Assembly (NCBI GenBank): GCA_019055375.1 | Contig: JAHQIW010007138.1 | Location: forward strand, 124,001 to 188,000 | Origin: Parelaphostrongylus tenuis | Taxonomy: Eukaryota; Nematoda; Chromadorea; Rhabditida; Metastrongylidae | Direction: 5' to 3' | DNA length: 64,000 bases | Shown: positions 1 through 11,600 of the stretch, in pieces | Layout: the number at the start of each line of letters is the position of its first letter | How positions within the stretch are numbered: position 1 is the stretch's first letter | Made by a program: the position numbers and the translations under genes | The notes under the pieces: generated by a model | The model's input: the letters and a program-made list of their open reading frames with translations, nothing else | The model's database searches: none | Told to the model about the DNA's origin: nothing

Positions 1-1079
1 AGCGACTCTTGTAGAGGCCTTATCGGTCCCTCGACATCTTCGAAAAGACGTGAACAGAGGTTGTGCCCGCCGAGAGAGTGGAGTTTTGATAAAATATCTT
101 TTTAATCTCCTTTGTTTTTGCTGTTCTTTTGGTATGTTCTGAGGCACAAAGTAAACGCCAAGAGAATCAAGTGGTAAGCAAGGATTCGATCTCAGAGAGG
201 GGCTGAATCCGAGCTTTGCAGAGGAGTGTGTTATCACTCAGTGTGCCTTTGCTGATAATGATGTTTCATGAAGAAAATTAAGTAGTCGAATTACCACTTC
301 TTATGCCTGAAATTCACGAGTCCTGAAGAGAATGCGCGAGAACAGTCAGAAAAACTAGTACTACAGAAGATATTAGACCTTTCATGAACGATAATACATT
401 TTGAAGTGATGGGTATGGTTGATGATGAAAACTTAGTGGCACATAAAACGATTGCGACAACATGCCCACCCATGACGAGAAAGAAAATTCGCGGCCAGCT
501 GCCGACCGGCATACAAAAGCAGATTTCGGAACCAGAACGATTTGGCGCCATGCCAATACGAATGGTAGCGTGTTGTAGCAGAATGTAGTTTATGGCTGTT
601 GATTGCTTTTTTCTCGGTGTTGTGAGTTAAGGTAGGCGTTTTTTATGTTCATCGTAGAGAGATGCGCCTGGAGTGGAAGGTTTTGTGCGGTGATTCTTAG
701 GCGCAGTGGAGAAAGAAGCAAATAAAAAAGGAAAAGGGTTGGCGAACGAAGGAGATAGAAAGGGAGAGAGATAACAATTCGTAACAAAGCTTAGTTTAAG
801 AAGGATTTTTGGCTCTCAATTCAATAGCTTCAGACCTGACTGCATTCGTGGGTTGTTTTAAATTTTGAATCCTACACGACTAATTGATTACTGTGCAATG
901 CGAGTCTAAAATGACAGCTGAATTCGCAAAATTCGTAGACGGCAACTACTTAATCATAAACTCATAGATTTTGATTAGAAAGTTTCACATTCGACTGCTT
1001 TTTGAGACATAGCTTAAGATAATTTAATTTGACGACATGATTCAGGCCTTTCATTAGGTCTGGTAGGGCACATATAAAG

Positions 1080-1490
1080 TGCCAGACATGTGTTTCAATC
1101 TTTCAGCTTCATCAGTAGCACGGTGCCCTTCGTTCGAATCAAACCCTTATAAGGGGATAAACCTCCTGTGTATAAAGATTAACGACGATCATATTACATC
1201 GCAAATGTCTCAAGTGACAAGATCACTCGACATTGCAGTGATTAACAGTCGGTTGCCCATGGCTAGTAAATTTGGTAATACCTTTATATAAATATACCAG
1301 CCGTGAGCAGTCAGGTTGTTAATTATTGCAATGTCGGGTGATCTTGCCACTTGACACATTTGCATTGTAACAAACTCGTAGATTCCTGTGTATATACGGA
1401 GTAATCCCCTTACAAAGGCTGGGCTCTAACGAAAAGCACTGCACTAATGATGAGACTGAAAGGTCAAAACACATGTCTTGCACCATATTA
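1080..1490. repeat. Inverted repeat (foldback family Y)
   Basis: Bases 1080-1275 and 1310-1490 are imperfect inverted copies of each other. Both arms hold the series ACATGTGTTT, CTTTCAG, CATCA.TAG, a CTTTCGTT-like block and an AAGGGGAT-like block. Single arms of the same family are recognisable at 2150-2240, 18818-18920 and 50310-50400, and the pair recurs in A2 at about 49440-49850. No frame is conserved. The organisation resembles the inverted dimers elsewhere in the window. Confidence 0.6.
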
Positions 1491-4400
1491 GTACAATAGC
1501 ACACCTGATATAATCTTTATATATGTTATCAGACTGCATGAATATACAATTTTTCCTTCATTTCTGAATACTCCAAAATCTAACCAGGAAATTCTTATAT
1601 ATGCAGCACTTAGGCGTGCTTGCCTAAGGTTTTTTGACAGTATTGATGTTATGCTTGAGAACAAATATTCTATCAATGATAAATGATTTAGCACCTTACT
1701 GTGGTTTGATTGCGCATCTAGAGCAATGGTAAAAGGTGCTTGATGAAGGAAACACTGTCTATGGTTCAATCGTGCGCCCCAGTAAAACAACCCCTCCATC
1801 CATCCGCGTTTTGCAATTGATATTGGAGTGAGCGGTGGAATAATCCCTCAGTACCGTCCCTATGCCGGTGTTATAATCCTCATGATCTTATATCCAACAA
1901 AGAACGTAGCCCATTGAGCGGCTATTATACGTGACGCAAAAGAAATTAACTGCTCATTTCATTCCTAGCTCACCGGTTTCTCAAAGTTCACTAGTTTCCC
2001 AAGTTGCAAACTAAAGTCGCAAACTTACAGAGTACAAAGTTGAAATTGAAATACATTTTCTTAAGAGTGTTTCTGAGATCTTGCTCAAAGCAATGTATAA
2101 TGATAACATGCTTCTGAGCCATTCATGGGGTATGTTTTGGCAATTATACAATGCAAAACACGTCTTTCCGTCTTTCAGAATCGTTGTTGCAAGGTGACTT
2201 TCGGTTCACTCAGTTCCGCGGGAAGATATCTCCTTCTAAGAGGAAATAAAGCCGAAATATCTCGTAATAGTGATAAAATCACCGAACCGGTAGTGTTGTA
2301 CACTCGGTTGCTCCTGGCTGGTAATAGCAAAATATTATACCTTTCGTTGTAAGAGTTTTTTAGACGTCGCCAAAACAAGAAAAATCAAAACAAAAAAAAT
2401 TCCAAAAAATTAAGTGCATAAAATTACTTGAATTACATAACGTATCTTATATAAAATAAAAATGTAAAATCAATGTGAAACCATATTGACGTAGAAATAA
2501 AAAGCATTAAAAACTGTTATAAACGTTGAAATTGTCGCTTGGAGTCATCGCGTACGGAATTTCTTGGCGTAATAATAACTTGAACCGGTTAATTACGAGA
2601 TTGTCGGTGACACACCACAACGTTATGGTATGAATAGTTAGACGCCAAACGAAACTGCTCATATAATTGACTTGAAATGGGAGAATCTTCATCGATTGAC
2701 TTCTTGTTACGGATTCGTCGAAGTGACTTGTATCCTTAGCATACACGTAAAAAATCATATATATGCGTATATGTGTGAGAGAGGGCCAGAAGAGGTGGAG
2801 GTTGCAAATATGCCGATTGTGTTTTGTGTATTCATTTAGTTTTGTCCTCTTCTCGTCGAAAACATTCAAAAAAGCAACATACTAGGAGGTAAATCTTTCG
2901 AGTAAGTTACTCGGCAGTATTTTGTTTCTGTTGCATTTCTCGGAGATGTGTCCAATCTTGCTCTTCCGTCGTTAAGACCTTGAGTGGCGAAATACCTGAA
3001 CCGAACTTCTTGTTTCAATGAAACCAAAACAAAAATGCGAACAGAAATCATCAAATGATTTCTACCAATTTTCCTCACAAAGTGGTTTAGCATAGTAGTT
3101 TTTATAGACTATTGCTGAATACTAGAATTGTCCGCATATCTGGAGTAAGGTGATATTCTCAACACAATTTCAGTTTGACTGATTGGCAGAATGTGTTTTT
3201 TCCCAAAGTGCTGATTCTCACCAATACTTCTCGGGCAAATTCAGGACCCCACAGCTTACAAAAAGCACTTCACCAACTTTGTGGTAGTTTACTAATATGG
3301 AAAAATTTTGATTGTTCATGCTGACTTTGAATTATAATTAGCGTTAGAAATATGTCCATACTTTTAAGACAAACGACCTAAGCTCAACACATTTGCAACA
3401 ACGTCAAATTGTGCTCAAGGCGGGTCTGCAAGACGACCCTGTTTGGTTGGAGTGACGAACTATGTGGCTTTCGATAACAGATAAGGATAACGTCAGCTAG
3501 TGGAGAGCTCGAAGGATGAGGGCATACCAAATGCAAAGGAGAGCTTACTTTAGCGTTTTTAATGTCATAAATGCATGGCACGGTCCCATTATAGTTAGAA
3601 TTTGGATGTATTTTGTAAAATATATTCAGTCCTTTTAGCATTTTCTATACCAGCCCATTCCAAACGACATTACATACTCTGTCATGTGTATGTGCACTTC
3701 GGACCTCTCATGTCTGCAATGTGTTTTTCACTGAGAATGAAGTTGTTCCAGAGGTTATGTTTTGAGCAGGACTGGATCAACACCGTGTTTACTTCAGACT
3801 GAATAAACTGTACATAATCGGTAAGTGGATGTAAGAAATTCATAATACGACGAAATTGTCTCTCTGCCTAGTCATACGAATACCACCAGTGAGCAGAACA
3901 GTACCCCTGGTTTTTACTGCTCAACATTAACCCAGTCTGGATAAGTAGTGCTTGACAAAAATGTCGCCTGTTTTCGTGCCTGTGGACTTTCCAGCACACA
4001 GAGCTAGGCAATCGTTTTCCGATAGATCTCGTGTGGAAGAGCGAGCCTTTTAGCAGTTGCGGCTGTATAGTTTTTAGGGTGGTAAACACTAGTTCCTTAA
4101 TTGATGAGTGACTTGAGTGGCTGCAAGTAGTCGATGCCTCGATCGTGCGCCAATCACGCACCAAACCTTTCGTCCTTCCACGCTCGCTAAATTGATAACA
4201 GATTTGGCTGAGAGGATAGCAGCACAAGTCTGATACACCGTTAAACACCGCAAATATTTGTCAAAACCATATATGCCTTCAATTATCTAATAAAGCTAAA
4301 CTTGAAGGCGAATGCACGGCGCAACTCACCTTATGAGTGTTGTGCATTATTTATGCTCACTATTCCATATAAAAGCTTTGACTTCTTATAATATCAAGAA

Positions 4401-5357
4401 ATGGAATGACAATCAAGTAACTGAATTTGCCCTAAAAAGGCTACTTCAGATCGCTTAATAGACAAATATTTTTCACGAGTCACACATGACATTACCTTTT
4501 TATTGGATTAGCTTGCGACTGAGTACAAAAGGTCGGCCAAAAAGCCGGTATGTATGAATGAACACTTGAAAAGGGAATGCATAAGATACTATTCACTTAG
4601 TTCACTTCTCCCAACCGCGTAAAGTGGTATACAATGCTATCGAGGAGTTTTATCTCAAATACTAACTAATATTAAATTTACAGCTATTTTCGATTACGAT
4701 TAGACGCTACGCACCCGGTTGTTCATCAACCCATGATGTCCTACCGTTTTCCTTTCTGCTTCATAGTAAATACGAGCAATTTTCTCGCCGATGCAAGCTT
4801 GCCGGTTTTTTGACCATAAACAGTGATTTTTCGATAACCATGAGAAACGAGAGGTTTTGAGCGGGAACCGATCGTAGAGAAGCTTTTGATCTAACGCTTT
4901 ATGTGTATGAATGGTGTCTGTGTTATTACTGAGCATGGGTTCCTATGGCCCAAATTACGGACACGTTGCTGTCATCATTTGGGACGGTATTACACCTCAT
5001 GTTAAATCGATTTTGGTATTTTTCTATACCCCCGCATTCCGTACAATGAGCACATAACTCACTATAACGCTTGAATCGACTTGATAGACAATCGTTAGAC
5101 AGATTACCTGCGAGTGAGCTTTTTCGAAAAGGGATTATTTCAAATTAGCAACTAAACAAATTCTCGTTCTCGTTCTCGCTCATGTTATTTGAATCACCTT
5201 CCGATCAGTTATCGAATGAGTATACATAATGAGGTAAAAAATATAAAATCCACTCCACTCAAAATTATCATTACACTATGCTAAGCAAATTGCTTTGAGA
5301 AATTCTTGAAAGTTTTACTTGTGTAACTAAGAGAATTGAGTGGTGAACAAAAACGCG

Positions 5358-5429
5358 GCCTCAGGCGTGAATCGAACCCACATTTCATCCTATCCGGGGA
5401 CGCGTGCTCTACCACTACACCACTGAGGC
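5358..5429 (-). other. tRNA-like head, family 1
   Basis: 72 nt on the minus strand fold as a cloverleaf: acceptor GCCTCAG with CTGAGGC, D arm GTGT with GCAC, an anticodon stem, and T loop TTCGATT. The anticodon loop reads CCGGATA, so position 33 is C instead of the near-universal U, and the nominal anticodon GGA (Ser) sits on a body without a long variable arm. This is therefore a tRNA-derived repeat head and unlikely to be a decoding tRNA. Internal A and B boxes could drive Pol III. Confidence 0.7.
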
Positions 5430-5574
5430 ACATCTGCCCGACCACTCATTCTTCAACATCTCAATGTTAACTATCAGCCACCAACCCTTGACAGCATACC
5501 CGACCAAACCTGTCAAAGGTTGGTGGCTGATAGCTAACATTGAGATGTTGAAGCATGAGTGGTCGGGCAAATGT

Positions 5575-5646
5575 GCCTCAGTGGTGTAGTGGTAGGGCAC
5601 GCGTCCCCGGATAGGTTGAAACGTGGGTTCGATTCCCGCCTGAGGC
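5575..5646 (+). other. tRNA-like head, family 1
   Basis: Mirror partner of the unit at 5358-5429. The acceptor and T arms are intact and the anticodon loop is again CCGGATA. One mismatch occurs in the anticodon stem (GGTTG in place of GGATG) and one change in the D loop. Confidence 0.7.
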
Positions 5647-5819
5647 CGTGTTTTTGTTCACCACTCAATTCTCTTAGTTATACAAGTAAAGTAATAACAT
5701 TGCGAAAAAAGCAGTGAAAATAATATAATTTCGAAGTTTTATTTGTTATAATCTTTGTGAGTTTTTATTGCTAGTTTTGCATAGATTTATCTAGTTCATT
5801 AATTTCGGCTTCAGAATTC

Positions 5820-6215
5820 CTATTGAACAGTATGATTTGCATGTTTTGATCCACCATTACTGAAAAAAAATCCTACTACAGCATGTTTCGATCAATGCAA
5901 CACGTTATAAATAACCGTCGAATTGAATCATTTGATGAAGTTGAAGAAGCATGTCGAGAGGTTTTCGATCTAGAAGAGTCAGAGTGGTACTTCAGACAGA
6001 TGCTAACCCTTGTAAAAACGTGACAGAAAGTCGTGGACAATGGTGGTATATACTTTGAGGAATAGTTGCAGTTTTTTTTTTGTTCATGTGCGCATAAGAA
6101 CGGAATTTCCGAGAATTTTCCGTGAATTTTGCTCCACCCTATACTGTTCGTGTTCTTTGCTGTAGTTCTCGATGATCTGTATAATGCGGATAAGGTATTG
6201 AATGGGTTAACGTTC
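5820..6215 (+). pseudogene. mariner-like transposase relic, copy A1
   Basis: Only the C-terminal part is recognisable, in broken frames: a stretch equivalent to RRFESFDEVKK followed by a piece resembling the ...KRWQKVVANGG terminus of Tc1/mariner transposases. The helix-turn-helix part seen in the other three copies has been lost here at about 5863-5880. It lies just upstream of the MSP exons, as in all four duplication copies. Confidence 0.55.
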
Positions 6216-8286
6216 ATTGTAACGAGATTATGAGTCTGAGTCTCCTAAGGTGATATTTGTTGATAATGAAATTGAAGATACGGCACCGTGTTTCATGTCT
6301 GTAAGAAAAATATGATTCTTATCACTGATCGTTTTCAATGAAACTATATCAAGGCTACTATAAAGTAGGCCACGATCGTAGTTTATTTCATTTTTCGAGT
6401 AACTTACTGAGCTACGGGTGAATTCAAATTGCAGCTAGAACCTGCTGATAAAATTCTCTTCAGCGGTGAAAAATTTGGAGAGAAACCAGCACCAGCGTCA
6501 ATTAAGATCACCAGTACATTGAAAGAAAGAAGAGCATGCAAGGTAAACTCTGCCCATTTACTTACTAATCCTTTGGTACGACAAAGCCATGTCGCCAGCC
6601 TCTCCTCGCCGGATGCGGCATCATTAATCGGTATGACGAACTTTTCGCCGCGAGACGGGGCTGGCGGCGTGTCCCTGTTGTATCCAAATTGTTAATCGGT
6701 TAAGCTTTTACAGATTATCAAAAGTTTTTTTGTCGCAGGTTATTGAAATGCACATCAAACGAAATGTCTCGAATTTGGCCACCGGTTGGAGCTCTTAAAC
6801 CTGACGACGATGTTGCAGTTCCTGTAAGTTTTTCTCTCCCATCCGATACAATAGCCTCATCCCTGGGTAATCTTGCTAGCGGGTGATGCAATACTACTTT
6901 CCGGACCAGTAATGATCTGGGTTGTTAAACGCTACCGTCCGAGATTTTTGTTCTTGTAACAATCTGGGAAGCCGACCATGATTAAGCTCCACGTTGTAAA
7001 CTAAGTTTTTTTTTTACAAATTCTTCTTGGTAAAAGACAGGGGGTTGTATACGATTCATAATTGCTCATATCACGACAACATCGCCCTCCTCACGACAGC
7101 TTTATCGTTGTGACTGAAGCCGTCTCTATCATGTTCACACAGTATGATGATCTCATTATTGACGTCATCTATCGAGAAACAAGAAGCCTATTAACAACTC
7201 CTTGTATCACGTTCATAGATAATCCGCAGGAGCAAATTTTTATCTAGACACTCTATTTAACCGCTTTCATAGAGTTTTCTACTGTGCGGATTCTCGTACT
7301 TATAGCATTCATGGTTTTTTCGTCTTCGTAGATATTGGTTTGAGCGAGTCTCTTGAAAATCGAGGATAGTGTGACTGTGGCTTTCATATAACTTGACTTA
7401 TAGTTGCTGACTACCGGAGAAGATTGATAAGAGGGGCGTTCGGCTCCTTGCGCACTGCGACGAGCACATCACAACCACCCGGCCACGATGACCACAGAAA
7501 CAAAGCTAGTTTTTGTAAAATAGAAAGTTTATCCAAGAGACAAAGTGTATTTCCTTCGCCAGCGCTTTAGTCAGTATACATAATAGGGAAATGGCCTTTT
7601 GAATACGAAACACGACAAAGAACTCAACCGCTAAAGATATAGCAGGAGGAAGATGCATTGGAAGCACACGCATTGATCGTTGATAGCTGCTACATACTCT
7701 CTGAGATCAGTAAGTGCTGTCCTGAATATGCAAGGTTTCTGGAAGAAACTGAAATAAAACGGGACAAAAAAAAACACTTCGATACCAAGTCTAGAGTAAT
7801 TTTTCTGCTAATATTTGGAAATAAAAAGTGTACTATTAATTAATTACAAGTATTTGAACTTAAAATGAAATAATCTTTCAAGAGTTCATCTATTTTCTTT
7901 CACACTGTGGCTCTGACCTAATTCAAATTAGTATGTTATCATTCCTCGCGCAAAATGAAACCGGTCACGACCGGACAGTGTGTGATTAACATTCATAATT
8001 AACGTTCGCCAGAATTTTCGATAAAGTAGAGTGAGGAAAATCTGAGCACGATCCGAAATAAAAGGCATCAATATCTTTTGCTCTTCCTACAAAAATGAAT
8101 TGACGACAATGCAAGTTGATTCCATTGCGTACCCAAGCAAGGGTGCTCAGAAATCTATACAGCTAGAGAGATGTCGTTAACCAAAAAATATAAAATTACG
8201 AAATTATAGTATTTTCACTGCTTTTGTTCGCAGTGTTATTACGTTACTTGTATAACTAAGAGAATTGAGTGGTGAACAAAAACACG

Positions 8287-8358
8287 GCCTCAGGCGGGAA
8301 TCGAACCCAAGTTTCATCCTATCCGGGGACGCGTGCTCTACCACTACACCACTGAGGC
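8287..8358 (-). other. tRNA-like head, family 1
   Basis: Same 72-nt cloverleaf as at 5358, with intact acceptor pairing and anticodon loop CCGGATA. It is a solo unit whose outward tail, on the left, ends with TTTTCACTGC, the possible 3' hairpin of the family. Confidence 0.65.
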
Positions 8359-8620
8359 GCATTTGCCCGACCACTCATTCTTCAACATCTCAATGTTAGA
8401 TATCAGCCACCAACCTTTGACAGGTTTGGTCGGGTATGGGATTTCGCTTTATAAACCCAGTTGAGCTGATAGCTATTCTGTTTACTAATACTTCGAAATT
8501 ATATTATTTTCAAAAGTTCGACTTTCTATAAACCTCGGCATAATCAATTGATATATGAAAATGGAGAAAACTTATCTTGATTAGCTGACGCGAGGTTGGT
8601 AAAGCAGTTTGTAGAAATTC

Positions 8621-8655
8621 GGCTGACGTTTCGGCGACCCGCCTTCTTCAGAGCG
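8621..8655 (-). ncRNA. Hammerhead-like motif in PLE-derived fragment
   Basis: Read on the minus strand: a stem I strand CGCT (one mismatch), core CTGAAGA, one extra A, stem II GGCG/CGCC around GGT, GAAA, then CGTC and the closing AGCC. The same fragment occurs twice at 57.5-58.0 kb. The motif is the PLE 3'-end ribozyme-like element described at 18717-18751. Confidence 0.5.
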
Positions 8656-8760
8656 TGGACGTATATAGTATTAGTCTCTATATTATTTTCACTGCTTTTT
8701 TTCGCATTGTTATTACTTTACTTGTATAACTAAGAGAATTGAGTGGTGAACAAAAACACG

Positions 8761-8832
8761 GCCTCAGGCGGGAATCGAACCCACGTTTCAACCTATCCGG
8801 GGACGCGTGCTCTACCACTACACCACTGAGGC
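8761..8832 (-). other. tRNA-like head, family 1
   Basis: Perfect acceptor stem and T arm; anticodon loop CCGGATA. The anticodon stem carries the GGTTG variant. It forms the left half of an inverted pair with 8927-8998 and has lost part of the central arm sequence. Confidence 0.65.
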
Positions 8833-8926
8833 ACATTTGCCCGACCACTCATTCTTCAAGCATCTCAATGTTAACTATCAGCCACCAACCCTTGACAGCA
8901 TACCCGACCAAACCTGTGGCAAATGT

Positions 8927-8998
8927 GCCTCAGTGGTGTAGTGGTAGAGCACGCGTCCACGGATAGGATGAAACGTGGGTTCTATTCCCGCCTGAGGC
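8927..8998 (+). other. tRNA-like head, family 1
   Basis: Right half of the inverted pair. The acceptor stem is complete. A C-to-A change gives CACGGATA in the anticodon region, and the T loop reads TTCTATT. Confidence 0.6.
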
Positions 8999-9097
8999 CG
9001 TGTTTTTGTTCACCACTCAGTTCTCTTAGTTATAAAAATTACGTATCGATAAAAGACGAATTCCAATTATTTGGAGATGTTTAATGAATTATAGGCC

Positions 9098-9170
9098 TTT
9101 AGCGCAGTTGTTAGAGGTCCCCTCTGCAACACACGTGATCATTACTTCAAACATTGTCCAGTCACATCAT
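9098..9170 (+). other. tRNA-like repeat remnant (TTAGCGCAG D-arm type)
   Basis: GGCCTTTAGCGCAGTTG followed by TTAGAGG resembles a tRNA D arm and A box, and about 40 bases downstream there is a decayed B-box-like patch. The same remnant is in A2 near 56480-56560, where GTTCAATCC is preserved, and inverted in B1 near 20230-20300. It predates the segmental duplication. Confidence 0.4.
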
Positions 9171-9439
9171 CTAGATCAAGCCGGAAGGATAGTAACACTA
9201 ACTTGATAGGTCGATTGTCCACCTCGAGCTATTGCATGAAGGAGTTTTTGTATCTTACAATCACTGTGATCAATGCATAGTTCACCGCTGAGCGACGATC
9301 AAACACCGATCATTCTTGTTAACAAAAAAGGAAGGCCCACTATAAGTGATTGAGCGACGTCAGCATTGATTATATTGAAGAATTCCGCTGATTTTTTATT
9401 ATTTCACCGCCGCTTTAGTAGTATTATGATGTTACAGTT

Positions 9440-9700
9440 GCATAGTGATATACAAGACCTAGGCGGGAGTTGAACCAGCACCTCACTTATACCTGGGGCG
9501 CGTGCTACCAGGACACCACTGAGATCACAACCAGACCAAACCTGTCAACGATTAGTTGCTGATAGCTGCGAAGAATTGTGCAGAAAAAGTGATAATAGAA
9601 CGGTGAGCCGTAGCGTAGTGGTGGGGCGCGCCCTCGATATGAGTGAGGTGCGAGTTCAACTACCAGCTGTGGTCGAACATTTCGCATTGTCATTTACCAC
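9440..9700. repeat. tRNA-like inverted pair, family 3
   Basis: A minus unit (about 9455-9530, containing GGCGGGAGTTGAACC on the plus strand) and a plus unit (about 9605-9690, GTAGCGTAGTGGTGGGGCGC) face away from each other around AACCTGTCAACGATTAG. Decayed copies are in A2 (56852-56925 minus; 58255-58300 plus), where the centre has been split by the 1243-bp insertion, and in B1 (19888-19925). The pair lies immediately before MSP exon 3. Confidence 0.5.
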
Positions 9701-10980
9701 CAATGGTCATGTAGTTGTTATTTCAGTTAACATTCAACGCCGGTAAAACAGTGCCCGACAATGGCAAGCACTACTCTGCTGTTTACTACATCAAGGTGAC
9801 CGACGAGAAAAGAGGTAAAGAGGCTTCAGTTTTCTTTATCTCAATGAAGCCATACAAGTTAAATATAGACTCGGTGTATGAAAAAGCTAGTAGTTCACTA
9901 CTCCTGCATCTCTTGTTAATCAAGACATTTTGACTACACTTCATTGCTATCATGAGGTCGTAATTAAGGCCCCTCGAGCAACATGTGCAGACCACAAAGG
10001 CGAAGCAGAAGGAAGAGAGCGTCTCTACAATGTCTTCAAAAAGGTTTTACTTTAGTAATTTGGTTGCTTTGTCGGTAAATGTGATGTCCGTGTCATCAGA
10101 ATGGTGAGGAGGAAAAGAAAGATGGCAAGTAAGAGGAAAGAATGATAATGAGAAGAAAGAAGAGAAGAAATGTGAGAAGAAAGAGGAAAAGAATGATAAT
10201 GAGAAGAAAGATGATAAGAAAGAGAAAAGAAGAATGATAAGAAGAGAGAAGAAAGGAAAGAGAGAAGAAACACGAGGAGAAAAAGGTTGAAAAGAAGAAT
10301 GGTGATAAGAAAGATGATAAAGATGAAAAAAAGGATGACGAGAAAAAGGACGAGAAGAATGATGAGGAGAAGAATGAAGTGAGTAATACTGCGAATAAAT
10401 GGTCGATTTACTGGAAATTTCTGATTAGTAGTAATTTTAAGAAGAAAAGAACTAACAGAGATGTCTCCAACGAATTTTTACGTCTGATGGCCGTCAATAA
10501 AAAAATTATATAAATGATGTGCGCGAGTAAATTGTTTATGGTGATGAAATTGAACGCATTGTGGCTAATGAAATGTTCGCCTTCAGTAATTAAATCAAGC
10601 TGTACTAGCTAACATCTCTGTAATTAGCAAATAATTATAACTAAGTACGTCCATTGTTCATTACATCGTTACTGCATTATGCGAAAACCTTGAGGCTTAA
10701 CGTAAAACATACAACGCCTGATCTAGGTAGAAAATTTAGAATAATGGACAAACACATCAGATTCAGAACACTCCGTGTTGATCATTTTATGCTTTGCGCT
10801 CAAAATGTCAGTTCTTCCTTAGATTGTGAGATTGGGGCCACCAATAACTTCATCGATCAAGTAAACAATCAATAGGCAGCTAGCAGTCAATGAGCAATCA
10901 GTACACATCCAATATTGTTGAATGATAGATAGTAGTACAAACCTAGGGCTGGAATTGAACCTCGTTTTGCTGTTTTAAGG

Positions 10981-11384
10981 GACATCTATTGACCACAAGA
11001 GGATGAAAGAGGTACTTGTATAGCACTACACCTAATTGCTCAAAGATGTTATAGCCTAAAGCCTCTCCGTCTTTATGTTAATGACATTAGACTTCAAGTG
11101 GGAAAAAGGTAAGTTTATTTTAGGTTTCACTATGTTGGAAGAAATTATCCGATTCGCTACAGTTTAATATCTTGTTTTGCCTGTTTTACAATGACAAATC
11201 AAAGCCACCGTCACCGTGTGAAGTCATCGGCCCTTTTATTGGTTTCTCATGACGCGGAATGAGTTAAATAGGCAAATCCGTGTCGTATTTATTTTACGCT
11301 GTAGCAATTCGGTGTTGTAGAATTTCCGTGTTGTAAGACTTCCGTGTTGTGTTAGTCGAAAGGCAGCGGATAACAGGTTTGCCA
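10981..11384. other. Spacer without recognisable feature
   Basis: I see no gene, RNA or repeat I can name here. The sequence is A+T-rich single-copy-looking DNA. Confidence 0.5.
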
Positions 11385-11600
11385 TAACATTCTTCATTTA
11401 ATAATGTGAAGTGCTGTGCAAAAACATTTGCGTCAGAGGGATTCGAACCCAGATTCCGCATACGCTCCCGGAAAAAGTGAGATGTGGGTTCGAATCCCGG
11501 CTGACGCAAAGGTTTTTGCACAGCACTCCACATTATTGGGTTAACTGTAACATCATACCACCGCAGGTGGTGGTCAAATAAAAGGAATTCTGATCCTTCA
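11385..11600. repeat. tRNA-like foldback, family 2 (truncated)
   Basis: GCGTCAG at 11430 and CTGACGC at 11501-11507 bound a compact inverted repeat. The left copy (minus) keeps only its T-arm side; the right copy (plus) runs from CGCTCCCGGAAAAAG through GGGTTCGAATCCC. The outer flanks (GTGCTGTGCAAAAAC to the left; TTTTTGCACAGCACTCC to the right) are inverted too. Same family as 30761-31218 and 40073-40142. Confidence 0.6.

Larger units (their letters stand above)
5323..5733. mobile_element. tRNA-like SINE candidate, head-to-head inverted dimer
   Basis: Two tRNA-like units lie in opposite orientation with their 5' sides together. The palindrome arms are about 5320-5493 and 5511-5690, around a short centre near 5500. 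Each tRNA-like head is followed outward by a shared tail (CACTCAATTCTCTTAG and onward). The right copy runs further, into a tail with a possible hairpin (TTGCGAA to GCAGTG) and an A/T-rich end. A2 lacks the insert at 53.7 kb. A 13-nt near-repeat (5310-5322 and 5734-5746, one mismatch) flanks it, but the left one overlaps element-like sequence, so its assignment as a target duplication is uncertain. Confidence 0.7.
8201..9030. mobile_element. Composite tRNA-like / PLE-fragment insertion
   Basis: 830 bp absent from B1 and A2 at the equivalent site. It is bounded by TATAAAATTACG (8189-8200) and TATAAAAATTACG (9031-9043), a 12-13 nt target duplication. Inside are a minus tRNA-like unit (8287-8358), a PLE-derived fragment with a hammerhead-like motif (about 8513-8680), another minus tRNA-like unit (8761-8832) and a plus one (8927-8998) forming a head-to-head pair. 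Duplicated stretches of ATATTATTTTC flank the PLE fragment, suggesting nested insertion. Confidence 0.7.
6414..10380 (+). pseudogene. MSP-domain (major sperm protein family) gene, copy A1, degraded
   Basis: Five exon-like pieces are readable: 6414-6542, 6739-6823, 9727-9814, 9969-10043 and a Lys/Glu-coding stretch ending near 10380. They encode the MSP fold typical of nematode cytoskeletal or signalling proteins: LEPADKILFSG and ASIKITSTLKERRA, then CTSNEMSRIWPPVGALKP, then LTFNAGKTVPDNGKHY, then the RATWADHKG-like segment and an acidic/basic tail. Splice sites are good (AAG|GTAAAC at 6542; TTTCAG at 9726). Damage: ACG replaces the ATG at 6414, an extra base near the start of exon 2 shifts the frame, a Trp codon in exon 4 became TGT, and the tail frame breaks. 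Intron 2 is about 2.9 kb and full of inserted repeats. Calling it a pseudogene is inference; two single-base indels could be sequence error, but the start loss is shared with B1. Confidence 0.75.
1..10980 (+). repeat. Segmental duplication copy A1
   Basis: This stretch is repeated in the same orientation at about 48380-59470: the opening GCGACTCTTGTAGAGGCC recurs at 48381, and homology can be followed in blocks to the ACCTAGGGCT motif near 10940 and 59420. Parts recur inverted in B1 and B2. Differences between the copies are point changes, small indels and whole element insertions: the tRNA-like insertions at 5.3 and 8.2 kb are only in A1, and the 57-58 kb ribozyme cluster is only in A2. Bases 1-5300 hold no recognisable gene, only short broken frames and the inverted repeat at 1080-1490. 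Confidence 0.85.

Noticed and set aside
1..5300. Small genes from the many 60-126 codon frames
   Set aside because: None shows a motif or consistent frame conservation with the A2 copy, where indels break them.
5618..5630. Hidden hammerhead in the tRNA-like heads (GTCC, ATAGG and GAAAC resemble stem II plus GAAA)
   Set aside because: No CUGANGA core precedes it and the pairing is fully explained by the tRNA anticodon arm; chance resemblance.
5358..5646. Functional serine tRNA genes (anticodon GGA)
   Set aside because: Cloverleaf pairing is good, but C replaces U33, there is no long variable arm, several copies have stem mismatches, and all copies sit inside repeat dimers with shared tails.
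10095..10380. Independent Lys/Glu-rich gene or GA microsatellite
   Set aside because: It aligns with the charged C-terminal tail exon of the MSP-domain gene (58720-58848), so it is the decayed last exon.
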